A stretch of 64,000 bases of DNA from Planctomycetota bacterium (GTDB lineage Bacteria > Planctomycetota > Planctomycetia > Pirellulales > Pirellulaceae): the NCBI GenBank assembly GCA_024277285.1, contig JAJRVM010000284.1, positions 17,633 to 81,632 on the forward strand, read 5' to 3'. This document shows positions 11,501-19,674 of the stretch, piece after piece. Below the pieces are notes generated by a model that searched no databases, was not told where the DNA came from, and saw only the letters and a list, made by a program, of their open reading frames with translations. Both the position numbers and the translations under genes were made by a program. Every line of letters starts with the position of its first letter. Within the stretch, counting starts at the first letter, position 1.

Positions 11501-12238
11501 AACCAACAAGGGCAAACTGACTTTGTGCACTGCGTCCGCGGACATCTGGAGCCAGCAGATGTAGCCGCCCTGTTGGTCGTCAAAAGTCAGGAAGTGTCGG
11601 CCCGGTCCCTCGAAAGCCGGCTCTTTGTGCAAGTAGGCTGAATCGAATCGTAACGGTACGCGAAACCAAGTTCCTGTCGGAACACCGTCAAGCCGTAGGC
11701 CCTCTAACGTGAAATCGACAACTGCCTCAAGCCGATCGCTCGTTACCTCGCCCGTGATCGTCATCACCTTGATGGAAAAAGCCGGGCGTTGCGGTGTCGC
11801 AAGCTTGCGCTGCTGTTTGAGTAGCTTCTCGAATTGCTCGTAAGGAAAGTCCGGCACATAGACAAGGTCGCCGCGTTCGTTGCGTAAATAGAATCCACGG
11901 GGCGTAACCTCTTGCACTGCCCGGTTCGTTTCGGTATCACTCGGCGAAGACTTTGATGGGAGCGGCTTGTCTCCACTTGCCTGCCTGCCCGCCGTCGTGC
12001 CACTTCCTGCTTCAATCTGGCCAGTTTCAACCCGAGTTGCTTCGTTGCGCGTCGTCTCGTCTTGGTCTGCGGTGCTTTGCGCCGTGTCCAGCCCTTGGCC
12101 ACGTACCGGCGCGCATACGGCTAGTATGCTGCCGGCGGCGAAGAGCAACAGGGCAAGGCAACGGATACGCACGATGGTCGAGCCTATGTGTGACGCGCCG
12201 GGAGGGGCGTCAAGGGTATTGCGATTTTGCACAGACAT
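8549..12238 (-). CDS. Large envelope protein (1229 aa), single copy of the giant-protein module
   Basis: Function unknown. A signal-type helix occupies about residues 25-45 (CLALLLFAAGSILAVCAP), followed by a Thr/Ser/Gln-rich linker. From about residue 105 there is a conserved-looking segment (YLRNERGDLVYVPDFPYEQFEKLL), then a long beta-rich region with no catalytic motif. Two or three membrane helices lie near the C-terminus (about 1090-1175), followed by a short polar tail. The order signal, Y/VP-motif segment, beta-rich body, C-terminal helices is the same as in each half of the 2398-residue neighbour, with which it overlaps by 4 bp (ATGA). The two genes are probably one operon and may form one complex. 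No good ribosome-binding site precedes the chosen ATG, so the start could lie slightly downstream. Confidence 0.85.
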   Translation of the reverse strand: MSVQNRNTLDAPPGASHIGSTIVRIRCLALLLFAAGSILAVCAPVRGQGLDTAQSTADQDETTRNEATRVETGQIEAGSGTTAGRQASGDKPLPSKSSPSDTETNRAVQEVTPRGFYLRNERGDLVYVPDFPYEQFEKLLKQQRKLATPQRPAFSIKVMTITGEVTSDRLEAVVDFTLEGLRLDGVPTGTWFRVPLRFDSAYLHKEPAFEGPGRHFLTFDDQQGGYICWLQMSADAVHKVSLPLLVPVTRVGEESRFSLQAPSPLASTLTVTVPENPAEGTVKELAGDVGRPLTFAPNDAKQGVFSIRGIRGDVSISWHKSRAAEKQADVRLDVFGTVVVTADELLQEVRSEARFVVRGFGGPVEVFQVRLPPGMQLREAPEDGYEVRPLPNEESEQEDGQLVEVRLDRPTTNEVNIRLLAELPASQGTTDWPLTVSKLVDSSLEFMPARFEFPSAARHRGQIDLVVKGDWSLVWAEDPALPRAKTNGKAATRGLSARFRYHNQASALRVWIRQQPARITVEPAYDVYVDAQQARLFASLVCRTSGSKAGSLKCSLPGWTAEIVNFADVDSTLPVDMSGSTLTIPIPIEAQASGQFSIQIEARQSLSASVVSSTSPLKIVLPTISAENPTRVNLVVSPATVTLIPADNILLTPRPKNMQALSPLITPIERGTLQTTASAATTRADDAQQGYEATVFRYRDRGAAEQAVFVADFKVQPQSISVSIASTVTLDRRSYGVEQRLSYRVLHEPVDTLELAVPKQLVDNDVGNLRILLDGEPLTPAFPETSSFPETGSGRRVPVRVRLPQRILGPVELSVIHPRQPIAKLGDDQTLQFTIPLVFAATGGNTHTTVIGNTLTIAHQTPMQVDLAGGPWTVTESESGPDKIVLTTASDGSDAVLDISLGGRNQARPTILDQVWVQTWITNTQRRDRTVFRLRTSETELRIQLPRFNGGEITAMEVTVDQRRVETNPLNDRDEITLPIPAAAGATMRSHVVELWYQTSADNRSTGSLTFQAALPDAVDHVERCYWQLVLPRRKVVLWGSQTQAAQLTWQGWTGWQRTALREQSELEHWIGATEQDPIPPELNTYLFTSFGAPQQLSVVTASRTLVLFTASGLALSVGLLLIYFSALRHPAVLMTAGVFLLVLAPIAPAISVLLAQAASLGIVLALLARMLRGVLLRTNPATATVQGRTQFSDSKMMELRYSRADGSSRITTTSAPVAVQAPSAESKS

Positions 12239-12465
12239 GCAGGAGACGAGTCAAAGTTCTAGTTTAGGCTCACTCCGCCTGTTGGCAAAGGAAAATCCGT
12301 CTGGATCGAGCACCGAAATCGATCTTCAAGCCGAGCAGAATAACCGGCAGGGCGCGTTTGTCGCGATGAAGGTCCGACCCGACGATGCCACCCCAGGCCC
12401 CTTCTTTCGGCATATCCGTTGTAACCTGTTCGCATCGGTTCCCGGCACTCGGCCCCCCACCACGG

Positions 12466-13281
12466 TTACGTCGATTGTTCGCCCACCGCGTTCTGCAATA
12501 AAGTCGCCAATTCGTGGTTCAGTCGTTCCGTCGCGGCAGCCACAAATTGGGGCCTGTCCAAATCAAAGGGTGTGCCGTCGAGGCGTGTCAACACGCCACC
12601 GGCTTCCGTGAGGATTAACTGGCCAGCCGCCACGTCCCAAATCTTGACACATGTCGCCCAATAGGCGTCCAATCGACCCATCGCCACGTAGCAAAGGTTC
12701 AAGGCGGCCGATCCCAGCCGGCGAATCGATTGCGCTTCATGCATGACCGCGACAAATCGGTCGACTTCGTGCGAGCCGCGTGGGACTTCAGCAGGCAAGC
12801 TCGCCGCAACCAATGCCCGATTTAGCTCAACGCACGAGCTCGTGCCGATTGCCTGACCATTGAGGGTCGCTCCTCCACCTGCTTCAGCGGAAAAACACTC
12901 GTCGAGCACTGGGTCGTATACGACACCGCAAATCACTCGGTCCTGATACCGCAACGCGATTGACACCGAGTAGTTCGGCAATTGACGCGTGTAATTGAGT
13001 GTGCCGTCCAGTGGATCGACTACCCAACAGTGTTCGGGAAACTGGCTGACCGCCACCGAATTGGCTTGTTTCGGCTGCGCGGATCCCTCTTCGCCGAGAA
13101 ATCCGTGCTCAGGAAAGTCCCGCGCTATGATCTGGCGAATCGCCTCCTGTGACGCCAGATCAGCCTCGGTCACAAAATCATTGGGCGCTTTTTCGCGTGG
13201 GTTGATTCGCCCACGCATTTCTAACAGAATCTGCCCGCCGGCACGCGCCGCCTCTTCGCACACTTCCTTGAATCGCGTCAT
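12466..13281 (-). CDS. Inositol monophosphatase family phosphatase (SuhB-like)
   Basis: 271 residues, the normal length for the family. The Mg2+-binding motifs are complete: GEE at residues 63-65, DPLDGTLN at 89-96 (D89, D92) and WDVAAG at 215-220 (D216). The family hydrolyses phosphate esters such as inositol-1-phosphate. In bacteria the members include SuhB, histidinol-phosphatase (HisN) and 3'-phosphoadenosine phosphatase (CysQ), and the substrate cannot be read from sequence alone. The ATG is preceded by a GGGAGAGG purine stretch at good distance. It stands alone, upstream of the giant-protein operon on the same strand with a 227-bp gap. Confidence 0.9.
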   Translation of the reverse strand: MTRFKEVCEEAARAGGQILLEMRGRINPREKAPNDFVTEADLASQEAIRQIIARDFPEHGFLGEEGSAQPKQANSVAVSQFPEHCWVVDPLDGTLNYTRQLPNYSVSIALRYQDRVICGVVYDPVLDECFSAEAGGGATLNGQAIGTSSCVELNRALVAASLPAEVPRGSHEVDRFVAVMHEAQSIRRLGSAALNLCYVAMGRLDAYWATCVKIWDVAAGQLILTEAGGVLTRLDGTPFDLDRPQFVAAATERLNHELATLLQNAVGEQST

Positions 13282-13879
13282 TGCCTCTCCCTTGCTGCAC
13301 TCGACCGCCGTTCAAACCACTTGCCACTGGCACGTCCCGCCCAATGCGGTAACGGAAAATTTTGCCCAGGACATTTAAGTTATTAATTATAGTGATTTGT
13401 GCCGCCAAGGGCGCGGGGTTCGTCCCCGGCGGCATGAACGCGGTCGGTTCGCAGCTACCGCCAGCAAGATGCGCCAACCGCGGCGTGTCGGCAGGTCGGC
13501 GCGGCGAATAATGAGAGGGTCGCAAACGTTTGATTAGGGCCAAAAAACGCTCTGTGCCAAATTGTCGGGCGACCGTGTTCGGGCCGGGACACCATCTTCT
13601 TGAGCTCTGCGGAGAGTCTGGCCCGGGTGGTCGAACGGCGCGCGAGTCCGCAAAGGGAAGCTCCGCTAGTGGGTATAAATCTGTGCTCGTCGATGCCACA
13701 GCCTCTGGCAACCGGGTGATCCGTGTCAATCGAGTGATATTGGCAGGTTGGTCAGTCAACCCCCGGTTTTCCACCAATATCGGGCCGTATCCGAGGGGTA
13801 ATGAGGGCGAATCTTCCGCTAGGTCGTGGTAGCGAACTCAGTCTAGCCCTAGACGTCACGGAATAACTGAGTTTTTTCC

Positions 13880-13908
13880 TTGAAACTATGGACACGCGCT
13901 CATATCTT
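13880..13908 (+). promoter_or_regulatory. Candidate sigma70-type promoter
   Basis: TTGAAA at 13880-13885 and TATCTT at 13903-13908 with an exact 17-bp spacer. The expected transcription start is about 13915. It points toward the strong terminator at 14024 and the gene at 14199. A second -10-like TATCAT lies at 13911. Confidence 0.5.
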
Positions 13909-13914
13909 GCTATC

Positions 13915-14064
13915 ATCAAGTGAAGTGGACTGACACGAAGTTGTTCAGCTCGCTTTGGCTGAGAAGTTTTCATTCATTATTCTGCTGCCCACACGGGTAA
14001 ATTCGGCCTCTTCTCTGTTCCGGCCCCGTCGTTACGCCTTGCTGCGTGCGACGGGGTTTTTTTT
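13915..14064 (+). ncRNA. Candidate small RNA or attenuated leader
   Basis: The interval runs from a good promoter to an intrinsic terminator and has no convincing ORF. It would give a transcript of about 150 nt. Besides the terminator there is a possible hairpin around 13943-13964 (TTCAGC pairing with GCTGA). It could be a free small RNA, or the terminated leader of the hypothetical gene at 14199, whose start is about 135 bases beyond the terminator. I do not recognise it as a named RNA family. Confidence 0.35.
14024..14064 (+). terminator. Rho-independent terminator
   Basis: The perfect 8-bp stem CCCCGTCG (14024-14031) pairs with CGACGGGG (14049-14056) and is directly followed by eight T (14057-14064). 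No protein gene ends just upstream on this strand, so it probably ends a small RNA or acts as an attenuator. Confidence 0.75.
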
Positions 14065-14198
14065 GTCTTGACGAATTGTTTTGTCTTGGCGAATGTTGTC
14101 TCTTGGTCGGGACGGCGCGTGTTTTCGTACCTGGCCACTATCGTTTCCCGGTTCTTATTTGTTTGGCCGATTGCGGCGTTTGACTGAGGCAGGGACCC

Positions 14199-14948
14199 AT
14201 GTGGCGTTTAGCAGGCAGCACCGCGACGTGGCACGACGATCAATACCGAGTCGCGCTTGATTTGCTTCATCCCGAACGAGGGCTTGCGGAGATCGTTGCA
14301 CAGGGCCAAACGTTTCCCGACGCGGCGTTGCTGCAGATGCACGTCGCTGCCGATGGGACTAACCCGGCGCTGCGACTGACAGATCGTTACGTGCGCGGCT
14401 CTGATCTGATTGCCACCTATGCCGACGTGGGGCAAAACGTACGGCCCGAGTTTTGTTGGCGTGTCCTCCCCGCTGGCGAACCCGCCCTGGGGGCGTTTAT
14501 GATCGAGACGCTTATTTCAACACAGACGGACCTGCTGAACAGTGATCCTACGATCGACATTCAAAGCTGCCTTCGAGCTGCGACCTGCAGTCTGTTTTCG
14601 GAACCGCAAGTAGCGGCAGGAGAGACTCTCACGCCGTTGCGAATCGCGAATTCACCACACATTGATTATGCGGCGTCTGGTTGCGCGATGCTCTTTGATT
14701 GTGACGCGTCGCCGTTGACGTATGCGCAACTATTCGACGCGGTGGATGTTGTTCGCACAAGTCTATCAAGCGATTTGGCCAACCAAACGATAACCGCCAC
14801 GGTATCACTGTTTGGTGGACGTTTTGAAAAGGGCGTCATTCGACGTACCCGTATGCGCGGGATCTGGGCCCCTGCCGACCACGCCGAACGTCTTCTACGC
14901 GTGTGTTGGAATGACATGCGTCTGGCACCGCTGCCGTTGGCGACATGA
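14199..14948 (+). CDS. Hypothetical protein, 249 aa
   Basis: I do not recognise the family. There is no signal peptide or membrane helix. The composition is that of a normal soluble protein (for example FCWRVLPAGEPALGAFMIETLISTQTDLL, read in pieces), with no catalytic motif I can name. The frame stays open over the whole length and the codon usage resembles neighbouring genes. A purine-rich GAGGCAGGGA precedes the ATG. The gene lies about 135 bases downstream of an intrinsic terminator that follows a promoter, so its expression may be attenuated. Probably a planctomycete-specific cytoplasmic protein. Confidence 0.6.
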   Translation: MWRLAGSTATWHDDQYRVALDLLHPERGLAEIVAQGQTFPDAALLQMHVAADGTNPALRLTDRYVRGSDLIATYADVGQNVRPEFCWRVLPAGEPALGAFMIETLISTQTDLLNSDPTIDIQSCLRAATCSLFSEPQVAAGETLTPLRIANSPHIDYAASGCAMLFDCDASPLTYAQLFDAVDVVRTSLSSDLANQTITATVSLFGGRFEKGVIRRTRMRGIWAPADHAERLLRVCWNDMRLAPLPLAT

Positions 14949-15489
14949 ACCCGATGCTGCCCTCGGCCGGCCGTGTTGCGGCCTTCCAGGCGGCGTTCCA
15001 ATTCGATGACTTTCCTGGGCTGTTTTCGGTCCGTCCCATTTGGGGCAAGGGCTGACGCAAACCAAGAACAACGTGACGACGTTACGCGACGCCGTTGCAA
15101 GCTGAGTCTCGTGCGACTACTGTTCGGTGGCGTCGTCGGTGGTTGCGCGAGCGTGACGGCAATGGGGGCATGGGCAGCGGCCGGCGTTGGAAGGTGGCTC
15201 GGTGTCGCTGGTGCGTTGGCGGGCCTGCTGCTGAAACGTCAGCGGCGTAACGCGCTGGTGTCGCCAGAACATGAGTGGCCGCACTCTTCGATGGAGCTTC
15301 TCAGAGAGTGAGCGGGCCAGAAAAACCAATGACATTCGCGAATCCTTTCCGTAGTGCGACTGGCGTCGCGCTTCCATGTCAACCGCGTTTGCGAAATCGC
15401 CAATGCACGATCAGTCGAGACGAACCAGCACGCCGCTGATGGTCCGCCACGTCGTTACCATTGGAGCGGCTTTGCCGCCCTGTTGCGTC
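14949..15489. other. Gap with only weak coding signs
   Basis: About 540 bases between a plus-strand hypothetical gene and a minus-strand DUF4177-like gene. A possible 66-residue Gly/Ala-rich hydrophobic peptide could start at a GTG at 15111 and end at 15311, but it lacks a clear ribosome-binding site. Nothing else stands out. Confidence 0.4.
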
Positions 15490-15702
15490 TCAGTCTCCGG
15501 GACGCTTGAAGAACGCGCGAAACGTGTCGTTCTTGCGGCGCAATGTCTTGACCGGTCCAGCCGCGTCCGCACTGTTACCGCCCACCACACTGACCAGTTC
15601 CCAGCCTTCTGCCCCCAGGCGACTCAAGGACTCGTTCACGCGACTGGCACTATTGAAATCTTCGACGTGGTATTCCCACTTCTGTAGCACGGCTTGGTCC
15701 AT
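15490..15702 (-). CDS. Small DUF4177-like protein, 70 aa
   Basis: The sequence has the DUF4177 pattern: WEYHVEDF near the N-terminus, then LSRLGAEGWELVSVVGG, and a C-terminal FRAFFKRP. Proteins of this type are small alpha/beta proteins of unknown function with the hallmark LxxLGxEGWEL. GGAG lies 11 bases and AGGTG about 2 bases upstream of the ATG. It stands alone between two gaps. Confidence 0.7.
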   Translation of the reverse strand: MDQAVLQKWEYHVEDFNSASRVNESLSRLGAEGWELVSVVGGNSADAAGPVKTLRRKNDTFRAFFKRPGD

Positions 15703-16334
15703 TGCACCTAATTCTCCACTTTTCTGGCTACCGCCCCCACCGAATTGGAATTTACGGACTCCAACGAGGTAAGAACACTTGGATGATCTCGACGCATGAC
15801 GGGCGCGACGGTGCGGTGCCGCCGCCGGCGATGGGAATTAACGTTGCCGGGCAAACGGACTGCGAGCTGGCACGCCACGGTACTTAAAGATAGGCCAATG
15901 CGAGCGTAGAGACCGGCCAGACGCGCCCGGTCGTACTGGCAACGCGGGCCGAAAACGGTTGTGCCGGGGGAATCGTAGCAGATATGCCGATCGTGCCGTG
16001 GGACGGGGCAAGTGATTGAGAATCCGAGTTGCGACCGACGGACGAAAAGGAGGCGCGTGACTGGCCCGTCGTGCAAGCAGGTTGTCGATTTATTCAAGAA
16101 TCGAGCACAGAGTCAACGACGAATAACGACTTACGACGATTCGCGTTGACGTAAGTGTTTATTCATCGCCGCACAATTTCCAGAGCCGCATTAAATCGAC
16201 AGCCTGCAAGCCCGGGCGGAGAGCGTTTGGCGGTTCCTCGTTGGAGTGTGCCGTTCTCGTTGCCGTGAACGGTTACCAGGCTGAGACCACCTTTCGCCCG
16301 GGAGAGACTCCCGGGCCACGAGATACCCAGGCTG
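15703..16334. other. Gap downstream of EF-G
   Basis: Non-coding as far as I can see. It holds a perfect 8-bp stem with a 3-nt loop (CCCGGGAG 16297-16304 / CTCCCGGG 16308-16315) about 20 bases beyond the EF-G stop codon. There is no T-run on the minus side, so it is an RNA 3'-end hairpin rather than a classic terminator. Confidence 0.45.
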
Positions 16335-18425
16335 CTACTTCGCGCCGACCAACTGTGCCTCTCTCTTTTCGGCAATGATGGCCTCTTGCAGCGAAGCGGG
16401 GACCTTGCGATAGAGCGCGAGCTCCATCGTGAAGGTGCCCTGACCTTGCGACATGCTGCGCAAGTCGGTGGCATAGCCGAACGTTTCGGACAAAGGCACG
16501 TCGGCGATTATCAGGGCAATACCCTCGCGCACTTCCGTCGCGGTCACGATCCCACGGCGTCCGTTCACGTCACCGACGATGGAACCTTGAAAACTCTCGG
16601 GGCACTCGATCTCGACCTTCATCACCGGCTCCAGCAATACCGGCCGCGCTTTCGGGAACGTTTCACGGAAGCAGCCCTGTGCACAGGTCTGGAAAGCGCG
16701 ATCGCTACTGTCGACTTCATGGTACGAGCCATCGTCGATAACCACTTTCATGCCGACGACCGGGAATTCCGCGATCGGCCCTTTTGCCAGGCAATTGCGA
16801 AAGCCCTTCTCGATCGATGGAATGTACGGCTTGGGAATCCGTCCGCCCACGACATTCTCTTCAAAGATCAAGTCGGTTTCCATCGCGTTTTCCAGCGGTT
16901 CAATGTGGCCGACGATATGTGCGTACTGGCCAGATCCCCCCGTCTGTTTCTTATGCTTGTAATTAAACTTGGCCACGCGAGTGGGCGCTTCGCGGTAACT
17001 GACTTTCGGTGCGCCGACGGTGACGTCGACCTTGTACTCGCGTCGAATTCGCTCGACATAAATGTCCAGATGTAGTTCACCCATTCCGGCGATGAGTACC
17101 TCATTGGTCTCCTGGTCCGAACTAACCCGAAATGTCGGGTCTTCTTTACGGAACCGGGACAGCGCTTTGCCGAGCCGATCTGAATCGGCGCGATTGGCTG
17201 GAGCGATTGCCACTTGGATCACCGGATCGGGCACGAACATGCTCTCCAGCGAGCAGAATTTGGCGGTCGCTGCATAGGTGTCGCCGCTGGCGCAGTCGAT
17301 TCCCATGATCGCGACAATATCCCCCGCAGCCGCTTCATCGATCTCTTCACGCTTGTCGGCATGCATGCGGACAATCCGGCTGAAGCGGTCCTTGCGGCCC
17401 GTTCGCTGGTTGAAATAAGACTCTCCTTTGTAGATCCGGCCCTGATAAATCCGCACGAATGTCAATTGACCGTAAGGATCATCGACGATCTTGAAAGCCA
17501 TGCCGACGAACGGAGCCTCGGGATCGGGGGCGAGCGGAATCTGCACGTCGGGGTCATCGACACTGCATGCCGATATCTGCCGATCCAACGGCGATGGTAG
17601 GTGACGTACGATGGCGTCGAGCAGCAATTGCACACCCTTGTTGCGATACGCAGTTCCTAAATAGACTGGCGTGACGTTTTGTTGCTGGCATGCCTCGTGC
17701 GTTATCGAATGGACTAACTCAGCTGGCACCTCTTCTTCGGAGAGGAGCAATTCCATCATTTCATCACTGTACATTGCCAGTGCTTCAAGCATCCGGCCGC
17801 GCGCAGCTTCCACCTCGTCCACCAGTTCCGCTGGGATCGCTCCTTCCCGAAGCGTCTCGCCATTGGCGCCATCAAAGTAGGTCGCTTTTTGCGTAACCAG
17901 ATCGATGATGCCCTCAAACGACTCCCCCGCACCGATGGGATATTGCATCAAGATCGCATCATCCCCCAATTTTTCGCGCATCTCCTGGCAGACACGCAGC
18001 GGATCGGCGCCCGTTCGATCCATCTTATTCACGAAAGCCAAACGGGGCACGTGATACCGTTTCATCTGGCGGTCGACCGTAATCGACTGCGACTGGACTC
18101 CGCCGACCGCACAAAGCACCAGCACCGCACCATCGAGAACCCGCAAGCTCCGCTCCACCTCGACGGTGAAATCGACGTGTCCCGGCGTATCAATCAAGTT
18201 GATATCACACCCGTCCCACTGCACACTGGTCGCAGCGCTGGTGATCGTGATACCGCGCTCCCGTTCCAGCTCCATGTGGTCCATGGTCGCGCCCGAACCG
18301 GCGCCTTTGACCTCTTCCATCTTGTGGATACGGCCGGTGTAATAGAGCATCCGCTCGCTCAGTGTTGTTTTTCCCGAGTCGATATGCGCCGAAATTCCAA
18401 TGTTTCTCAACCGCTCAAGGTTCAT
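16335..18425 (-). CDS. fusA: Elongation factor G, mitochondrial-like spdEFG1 type
   Basis: 696 residues, full EF-G length. The GTPase motifs are present: AHIDSGKTT (G1), RGITITSAAT (switch I), DTPGHVDF (G3) and NKMD (G4). EF-G catalyses GTP-driven ribosomal translocation. The segments HIDSGKTTLSERMLYYTGR, MELERERGIT and VLVLCAVGGVQSQ are those of the spdEFG1 subfamily and of mitochondrial mtEFG1 (GFM1), not of canonical bacterial EF-G (HIDAGKTT). The ATG at 18425, with AGGTGG just upstream, fits the family start. A GTG at 18455 would add ten atypical residues. Planctomycetes usually carry further EF-G paralogues elsewhere. Here it is monocistronic rather than in the str operon. Confidence 0.93.
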   Translation of the reverse strand: MNLERLRNIGISAHIDSGKTTLSERMLYYTGRIHKMEEVKGAGSGATMDHMELERERGITITSAATSVQWDGCDINLIDTPGHVDFTVEVERSLRVLDGAVLVLCAVGGVQSQSITVDRQMKRYHVPRLAFVNKMDRTGADPLRVCQEMREKLGDDAILMQYPIGAGESFEGIIDLVTQKATYFDGANGETLREGAIPAELVDEVEAARGRMLEALAMYSDEMMELLLSEEEVPAELVHSITHEACQQQNVTPVYLGTAYRNKGVQLLLDAIVRHLPSPLDRQISACSVDDPDVQIPLAPDPEAPFVGMAFKIVDDPYGQLTFVRIYQGRIYKGESYFNQRTGRKDRFSRIVRMHADKREEIDEAAAGDIVAIMGIDCASGDTYAATAKFCSLESMFVPDPVIQVAIAPANRADSDRLGKALSRFRKEDPTFRVSSDQETNEVLIAGMGELHLDIYVERIRREYKVDVTVGAPKVSYREAPTRVAKFNYKHKKQTGGSGQYAHIVGHIEPLENAMETDLIFEENVVGGRIPKPYIPSIEKGFRNCLAKGPIAEFPVVGMKVVIDDGSYHEVDSSDRAFQTCAQGCFRETFPKARPVLLEPVMKVEIECPESFQGSIVGDVNGRRGIVTATEVREGIALIIADVPLSETFGYATDLRSMSQGQGTFTMELALYRKVPASLQEAIIAEKREAQLVGAK

Positions 18426-19674
18426 GTGCCACCTGTTCTCTTCCACGTCCACCACCGCTGCCGCTGACAGCCATGGCTTTGCGCTTTCCTTCGACTTCTG
18501 CTGTGTCTACTGATTCTTCCAATACGTTTACTTCGATCCACCAGACTCTCGCCGCACTCGGTTGGCGGGTTGCCACTGCTTCAAATGCCTACGGCTTCAT
18601 GGCGGCAAGCCAGGTTCCACAAAACTCTCTTAACGTCATTCGCTCTCAAGCCACGCGGGCAAGAACGCCGGTCGACGCGTTCACCGCCGATAGCACTGCG
18701 TGTGGCCTGACAGGGTGCAGGTTAGGAGTTTCCCGCAAAAAGAGCCGTGCGAATGCCGATCGCGTCACCCAGCCCAGGACTCCGATTTGGACTGGCAACG
18801 CTCACACCATCGCCACCTTTGCCGGGAATGAGGGCAGGTGCTTGCGACGGTTGGCTGTGACGACGACGTTCCGTCCCGGATTATCGTCTTTGGCAGTACG
18901 CCTGCTATCTTACTCCAATTCCCGCTCTGGAAAAGGTCTTAAACGGAAAACTATGCTCGCTTCACCAAAAATGGCGTCCCAAGACGAGTCGTGAAACGAT
19001 CCTGAAACGACCGTTTGGTGCGTCATTGAGGCCTCAATGTCGTCGCGCTCGCCAACGATTCCTATTTCCGGGTACGGAGGATTCCACAACGCCCTGCCCC
19101 GTCGAAAGGGGCGGAGTGATCGGTGGCCATCGACTCGTCTTCAAAACCTGCCCCCCCACCCGAGCACGCTCTGGCCGTGTCGCGCCGCCACCGGCGGCGA
19201 ACGGGCGCGGCAACGCCGCCGGGCGTGTCATGAACTTGTTTGACGCATTGGACGAACCGATCGTCCCCGTACGATCTTGCGCCGAGCCTATTGCCGTGCT
19301 GCAGGAAACAGGGCAAATGCCAGATTTGCGGCGGCGTGGTGACGAATTCCGCTGGAATGTCGGGTTTGCCTCGCTTTTTCAACACTTTCGTCCCATCCGT
19401 TGCCTAACGTATGGTAACGTTACACCGCTGAGTCATGGACGCGTCAACCAAGCGATTCGTGACGTTTTGTCTCTCGTTCCACGGAGATTTCCTCGGGGGG
19501 CACACCGCGTCATGGGGCCCGCGTCATGGGGCCCGCGTCATGGGGCCCCACGTCAGGAAACCCCACTCCAGCCATTGGGTGCATGCTTCCACCTCGTTTA
19601 GATGTCGAATCGAAAACGTCCCGACTCCACTTTTTTTCATCGCCGGGAAACGAAATGGAAAAAGGGTGACGATT
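18426..19674. other. Long non-coding gap (1.25 kb)
   Basis: Divergent region between EF-G (minus) and the CPBP protease gene (plus). Several ORFs of up to about 200 codons cross it, but none has a ribosome-binding site, a recognisable motif or protein-like composition. It contains the triple 14-bp repeat at 19507-19548. Confidence 0.45.
19507..19548. repeat. Three perfect tandem copies of a 14-bp unit
   Basis: The unit GCGTCATGGGGCCC occurs at 19507-19520, 19521-19534 and 19535-19548, ending about 125 bases upstream of the CPBP protease start. Each unit contains the palindrome GGGGCCC(C). Confidence 0.9.

Noticed and set aside
15111..15311. Possible 66-aa Gly/Ala-rich hydrophobic peptide starting at a GTG
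   Set aside because: No clear ribosome-binding site and no family; composition alone is not enough to call a gene.
16297..16315. Hairpin after EF-G considered as a terminator
   Set aside because: Perfect stem but no T-run on the minus strand, so it is not called an intrinsic terminator.
18426..19674. ORFs of 60-200 codons in the gap upstream of the CPBP protease
   Set aside because: No ribosome-binding site, no motif, and composition unlike proteins.
19435..19674. An 80-residue N-terminal extension of the CPBP protease from an upstream ATG
   Set aside because: The ATG at 19675 has a good ribosome-binding site; the extension reads through the 14-bp repeat and is not protein-like.
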